This document shows, in pieces, positions 59,595 through 63,208 of a DNA stretch of 63,208 nt; positions within the stretch are counted from its first letter, which is position 1; each line of letters starts with the position of its first letter. The translations under genes and the position numbers were made by a program. The notes below the pieces were generated by a model. The model saw only the letters and a program-made list of their open reading frames with translations, was not told the DNA's origin and ran no database searches. The DNA is from Acidithiobacillus sp. (lineage in GTDB: Bacteria; Pseudomonadota; Gammaproteobacteria; Acidithiobacillales; Acidithiobacillaceae): contig JAQVDS010000015.1 of the NCBI GenBank assembly GCA_028697715.1, positions 1-63,208 on the forward strand, in the 5' to 3' direction.

Positions 59595-60586
59595 TGTTGC
59601 ACCTCGTTCATGATGGTCTGCACCTGTTTCTCGTATAGCGCGAGCGGCGTAGAGATCGGGGACATATACCCTGCAAGAGGCTGCATGTTCGCTGCTAATG
59701 CAGATACTAAGTTCATGCGCAGCGCATATTCGGGATCGATGCCGGTCAGTACCCCGCCGTTACCGCCCGGCAGCGTGTACGAACTGCCATTTTCAATTGG
59801 CTGGACTGCCGTTGCCATGCTGGGCGCATCCGCCAGCATCTGATTCACGCCCGCCATCACTGGCGCATCTAGTTGCAGCATCGGGATCGACCCTGTGCCT
59901 GTCGGGCACTTGTCTACCAGCCGCGCAAGGCTACTGGATGGCGGCACAAACCAGCCGATCGGCGCGCCATCATTCGGGCCAGGAATATATTGTACGGCGG
60001 ACAAATTCGGCACGTTGCCGATCCCTGCCTGCCAGTGCGAGATCGGCAAGGGATGCAAGGCGCTTCCGGGCGAGAGCGCGGCGGCTACCTGATTGCCGGT
60101 CGTGTTCAGCAAACTCATCAGGGTATTGAGCGATTGCTGCAACGGGCCGTTCTGCTGGTCAATCTCATCTACAACTGCCGTATTCCCCGCCCGCACTTGT
60201 TGCACTTCGTAATCAGAAAGCTGCTGCTGAAAATCCGTCGCAACGGTCTGGATCGCGTAGGCTTCGGCTTCCGCGTCGCCTGCGATATTCAGTCCACCGG
60301 TAATGAGATTGCTCGTCACCGAATCCCAGCGCGTGTTATGACACTGTTCCACACCACCAAAGAGCGTGTGAACCACCGGCCCACGTCCTGCCCATTCTTG
60401 CGCAGCGTAGGGCGCCAACTGTGCATAGCCCTGCGCGGCAGAGGCAAGCTGGGACCAGGTTGTGGCTATTTGCGCAATCGCTGATGCGTCCGCCTGCATT
60501 CGCGCCAAAGGATCGGCAAATGCCACGCCGGGCAGAGCCACCGCCGCTGCGAGAATGGCCGCCTTCCATAATTTCCGTGCTCTCAT
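59591..60586 (-). CDS. Exported hypothetical transfer protein, 331 aa
   Basis: ATG 60586 follows GAGGTG. The signal peptide (AAVALPGVAFAD) leads a helical region (ARMQADASAIAQIATTWSQL) and a folded domain with two Cys (EQCHNTRW, DKCPTGTGS) and an N-terminal VirB5-like flavour. It lies between trbE and trbJ. Not found in the classic IncP order, so it is an additional exported part of this system. Confidence 0.75.
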   Translation of the reverse strand: MRARKLWKAAILAAAVALPGVAFADPLARMQADASAIAQIATTWSQLASAAQGYAQLAPYAAQEWAGRGPVVHTLFGGVEQCHNTRWDSVTSNLITGGLNIAGDAEAEAYAIQTVATDFQQQLSDYEVQQVRAGNTAVVDEIDQQNGPLQQSLNTLMSLLNTTGNQVAAALSPGSALHPLPISHWQAGIGNVPNLSAVQYIPGPNDGAPIGWFVPPSSSLARLVDKCPTGTGSIPMLQLDAPVMAGVNQMLADAPSMATAVQPIENGSSYTLPGGNGGVLTGIDPEYALRMNLVSALAANMQPLAGYMSPISTPLALYEKQVQTIMNEVQQ

Positions 60587-60600
60587 CGTCACACCTCTTA

Positions 60601-63042
60601 TTACAAACCAAACCGTGCAAACTGCTGTGCTGCATAGTCCACCCAGCCATCCCTGATGTTCTGTGGTAGGCGCTCTTTCAGCCATTCGATCGGCCAGCGC
60701 CGACCGTAGATGCCTTTGAGTTCCGCAACGCGCTTCACGTCGCGCGGATCGCTGACGCCAGTGAATGCCAGCGCCACCGGACCCATGTCGAACGACACGC
60801 GGCGATGCCCGGCGTCAGAAAACACGTAGTAGTCCTGCTTCGGCGTCGAAGTTTGCAGCAATTCCAGTTGCCGATCTTCCAGCCCGAACGACTCATACAA
60901 TGGGCGCAGGGCAGGGGAACCCGCCTGCCCATTTGGCAGGAAAATCTTTGTTGGGCATTCCTGCATGATGACCGGAAGAAGAGGACTGCCATCGAGATCG
61001 CTCAGCGACTGCGTAGCAAAGACGACAGCCGCATTCTTTTTCCGCAGGACTTTCAGCCATTCGCGGATTTTTGCCAGGAACTGCTCGTTATCCAGCATCA
61101 CCCACGCCTCGTCCAACAAAATCAGCGTGGGACTGCCATCCAGCATCTGTTCGATCCTGTGAAACAGGTAGAGCAGCGTCGGCACGGTAATGAGTTTTGC
61201 TGACTCGCCACTTTGCAACAGATTTTCTAACTCAAACGTGATAAATCTGCTCGACATATCCAGCCCATCATGCCGGGCATCGAGCAGTGTTCCGGCGCGC
61301 CCCGTACCGGCGTAAAACCCGATCGCGGCCTTGAGGCCCGAATGCTGCAACAACGACTGCACGTCCGTAATCGACCGGCCTTCTTCCCCTGCCAGACCAT
61401 CAACCGCGTTGTGGATCAGGTTTCGCTCGACCGGCGTAATTGTCATGCCCTGTAGTACGGCCAATGATTCGAGCCAGTTTTCCGCAAAAGTGCGCTCAAC
61501 GCTGGATTCTGCAACGCGGTCCAGTGGCGCAAAGGTCAGATCAGACAGATCGCCCGCAATATCATAGTGCTGCCCGCCGACGGCTTCCGTCAGCGCATAC
61601 ATGCTGCGCCCCTTGTCAAACGCGATGACCCGCGCGTTTCGATAGCGCAGCCACTGCGCCGCCAGCAGTGCGAGCAACGAGCTTTTGCCACTGCCCGCCG
61701 GACCTGCGATCAGGCCGTGTCCTTTATCGCTGACGTGCAAATTGAATCGGAATGGCGTCGCCCCCGAAGTTTTTGCGTACGTCAGCGCAGGCACCTTTTT
61801 GCCATTCTGCGCCATCAACGGGGATGGGCAGCGCAGGCTACCGGGCCAGACCGACGTCTTGGGCGACAGATCGACATAGTTCCGGCTGTGCAGCAGCGGC
61901 TTGCGCACGTTTTCCCAAGTGTGCCCCGGAATGCTACCTAAGTACGCCTCGACAGCGTTCGTGCTCTCTTTGAACGCCACGAATCCGCTGTTGTTCAAGT
62001 ATGCCTCGACCATGCGGACGCGCTCGGTGAGTGCAGGAAGATGGCTGTCCATCAAAACGATGGTTGCCGTGAAAAATCCATATCGCACAACACCGCTGCT
62101 GGCTTCTGCCGCAGCCTGCTGTGCATCGTCGGCCATAGAGGATGCGTCGGCATTCGCGTTTTGCGCAGGCAGGTGCCCCCGGTCAATCGCTGCGCCAATG
62201 TAATCCCGCATACTAAAGCGTGCGCCGAGCCAGTGCTGGCGGTACGCTTCAATGTGTTTCCGTGCGGACTTCTGGTCCATATAAATGAAGCGCGTTGTGT
62301 AGCGCAACGGAAACGGCAGATTGTGTAGCGCTTCTAGTATTTCCGGCTGCGTCGCTTGCGGGTAGCCGGTGAACGTAATCACGCGAATATGATTGTCGTC
62401 AATTTTCGGTTCCAGCCCTGCCACGAACTCGTGATGCCCCAAGACGGTATCGAGATACACAGGAAAGTCCGGCGCGTTGACGGGATGCGGCTTGCCCGTA
62501 AGGCATTCATGAATATGCGTGAGCAGGGCAGAATCATCGAGCGGCGACACTTTCAGATTCGATTTCAGCATCCCCGCGACGCCTTGTATCACGTCTACAA
62601 ACTTGCGGATGACCGACTCGAAAGACTTCTGTTCGGGCGCGTTACGGCTCTCGACAAACACCTGTCCCGCCGCGACCGTAGAATCCGGTGGCGTCTGCCA
62701 CGAAAACACCAGGGCATAGCGCGTCAGAAAGTGCGCATCTTCTTGCATAAACTGCTGCCGCCGCTCATCGTCGATCAACTGCGACACCGGGTCTGCAAAA
62801 TGGTTTTCTGCGGGACTAATATAACCGTCTGCATGATCGCGGATCGCGGTAATATGCGTCGCCCATCCATCGCCAAGGCGTGCCAAAGCAGCGTTGAGAT
62901 TCGCAGCTAGGCGGTTAATTGCCGCATGGGACATGCTTTCGAGATCGGGACCGGAAAAGCGCAGGCCAGACATCAGCGAGCCGTCCTTTTGCAGCGCAAC
63001 GGCGCAGGGCTGCCCCAGCACGGTCGCCGAGTCGACCAGCAT
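60601..63042 (-). CDS. trbE: TrbE (VirB4-type) transfer ATPase, 5' end disrupted
   Basis: Walker A is LIAGPAGSGKSSLLALLAAQ and Walker B LILLDEAWVML, with FATQSLSDL and the CagE/TrbE N-terminal domain upstream. The ATG at 63042 lies inside what should be conserved: the open frame goes on to 63084 with AKAFPDLLNLAMLVDSA, a TrbE-like start, but its own start codon is lost where other DNA begins. The enzyme powers pilus assembly. If ATG 63042 is used, about 15 residues are missing. Confidence 0.93.
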   Translation of the reverse strand: MLVDSATVLGQPCAVALQKDGSLMSGLRFSGPDLESMSHAAINRLAANLNAALARLGDGWATHITAIRDHADGYISPAENHFADPVSQLIDDERRQQFMQEDAHFLTRYALVFSWQTPPDSTVAAGQVFVESRNAPEQKSFESVIRKFVDVIQGVAGMLKSNLKVSPLDDSALLTHIHECLTGKPHPVNAPDFPVYLDTVLGHHEFVAGLEPKIDDNHIRVITFTGYPQATQPEILEALHNLPFPLRYTTRFIYMDQKSARKHIEAYRQHWLGARFSMRDYIGAAIDRGHLPAQNANADASSMADDAQQAAAEASSGVVRYGFFTATIVLMDSHLPALTERVRMVEAYLNNSGFVAFKESTNAVEAYLGSIPGHTWENVRKPLLHSRNYVDLSPKTSVWPGSLRCPSPLMAQNGKKVPALTYAKTSGATPFRFNLHVSDKGHGLIAGPAGSGKSSLLALLAAQWLRYRNARVIAFDKGRSMYALTEAVGGQHYDIAGDLSDLTFAPLDRVAESSVERTFAENWLESLAVLQGMTITPVERNLIHNAVDGLAGEEGRSITDVQSLLQHSGLKAAIGFYAGTGRAGTLLDARHDGLDMSSRFITFELENLLQSGESAKLITVPTLLYLFHRIEQMLDGSPTLILLDEAWVMLDNEQFLAKIREWLKVLRKKNAAVVFATQSLSDLDGSPLLPVIMQECPTKIFLPNGQAGSPALRPLYESFGLEDRQLELLQTSTPKQDYYVFSDAGHRRVSFDMGPVALAFTGVSDPRDVKRVAELKGIYGRRWPIEWLKERLPQNIRDGWVDYAAQQFARFGL

Positions 63043-63124
63043 TGCGAGGTTCAGCAGGTCCGGGAATGCCTTGGCTTTGCTGAGCTATTTGCAAGTCTGG
63101 TGTATGAGCCTTAGCTAACATGAG

Positions 63125-63208
63125 TTAGGCGGCGGCCTGTTGAGGGTCCCGGCGGGTTTCGTTGGCGGGTACCCCATCGACAAAAATCACTCCGGCGAAA
63201 AGCTGGCG
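63125..63208 (-). CDS. Transposase C-terminal end (partial, runs off the window)
   Basis: The last 27 codons read QLFAGVIFVDGVPANETRRD then PQQAAA and a TAA at 63125-63127. I believe this is the tail of an insertion sequence transposase but cannot name the family. The 37 bases after the stop join the trbE frame, so the element probably entered the start of trbE. Confidence 0.5.
   Translation of the reverse strand, partial: RQLFAGVIFVDGVPANETRRDPQQAAA

Overview
The window reads as a stretch of chromosome about 30 kb long (roughly 11.7-42.0 kb) with conjugation-related accessory DNA on both sides. The backbone points to a Gram-negative, aerobic, probably acidophilic proteobacterium. It has a short cytochrome bd oxidase, OprD-like porins, a CPA1 Na+/H+ antiporter, a Zwf/Gnd pair and several proline-rich secreted proteins. 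An Acidithiobacillus-like host is my best guess. It is an inference from gene content and style, not proven by any marker here.

Left accessory region (1-11.6 kb): the end of a VirB1-like transglycosylase, small Cys-rich and membrane proteins, a frameshifted ISL3-type transposase, and a six-gene minus-strand operon of small proteins that includes a DUF4160/DUF2442 pair and has a clear promoter. Then come an orphan acyl-carrier-like protein, a full-length TraG/VirD4 coupling protein, a restriction-modification operon that ends in an AlkA-like DNA glycosylase, and an IHF/HU-type protein. It stops near an intact tRNA-Asn(GTT).

Chromosomal core (11.7-42 kb): wrbA-pirin divergent from an HxlR regulator, an exonuclease, an antiporter, cydAB, a thioredoxin-like protein with an orphan histidine kinase, an ArsR regulator, zwf-gnd, and purT. 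Next is a molybdate-like locus: two OprD porins, a binding protein, two ModE-like boxes and a molbindin remnant. After it come outer-membrane and poly-proline proteins, a lytic transglycosylase, and an operon of PLD, truncated AI-2E and DHA2 genes. From 38.7 to 42.0 kb there are decayed genes (flagellin, MmeI-like enzyme, YhcG) around an intact VapBC-type pair.

Right element (42.07 kb to the end): it starts exactly where a tRNA-Thr(CGT) is cut in its anticodon loop, the expected scar of an integrative conjugative element. All its genes lie on the minus strand. In transcriptional order from the window edge they are trbE (5' end cut by an IS), a secreted protein, trbJ, a lipoprotein, trbL, trbF, trbG, trbI, two small genes, a HARP/SNF2-like helicase, a glycine-zipper lipoprotein and two secreted proteins (one with a very long Ser/Gly/Asn tract), then topB between two related proteins, and parA-parB. 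Two families of short intergenic sequence recur upstream of nine genes and suggest a coordinated regulon. Four 18-bp tandem repeats with internal dyads follow parB.

The strongest leads are this repeated-operator regulon, the tRNA-Thr junction, the ModE-like porin/binding-protein locus, the small-protein operon at 3.0-4.7 kb, the restriction-modification/AlkA operon, and the two related proteins flanking topB.
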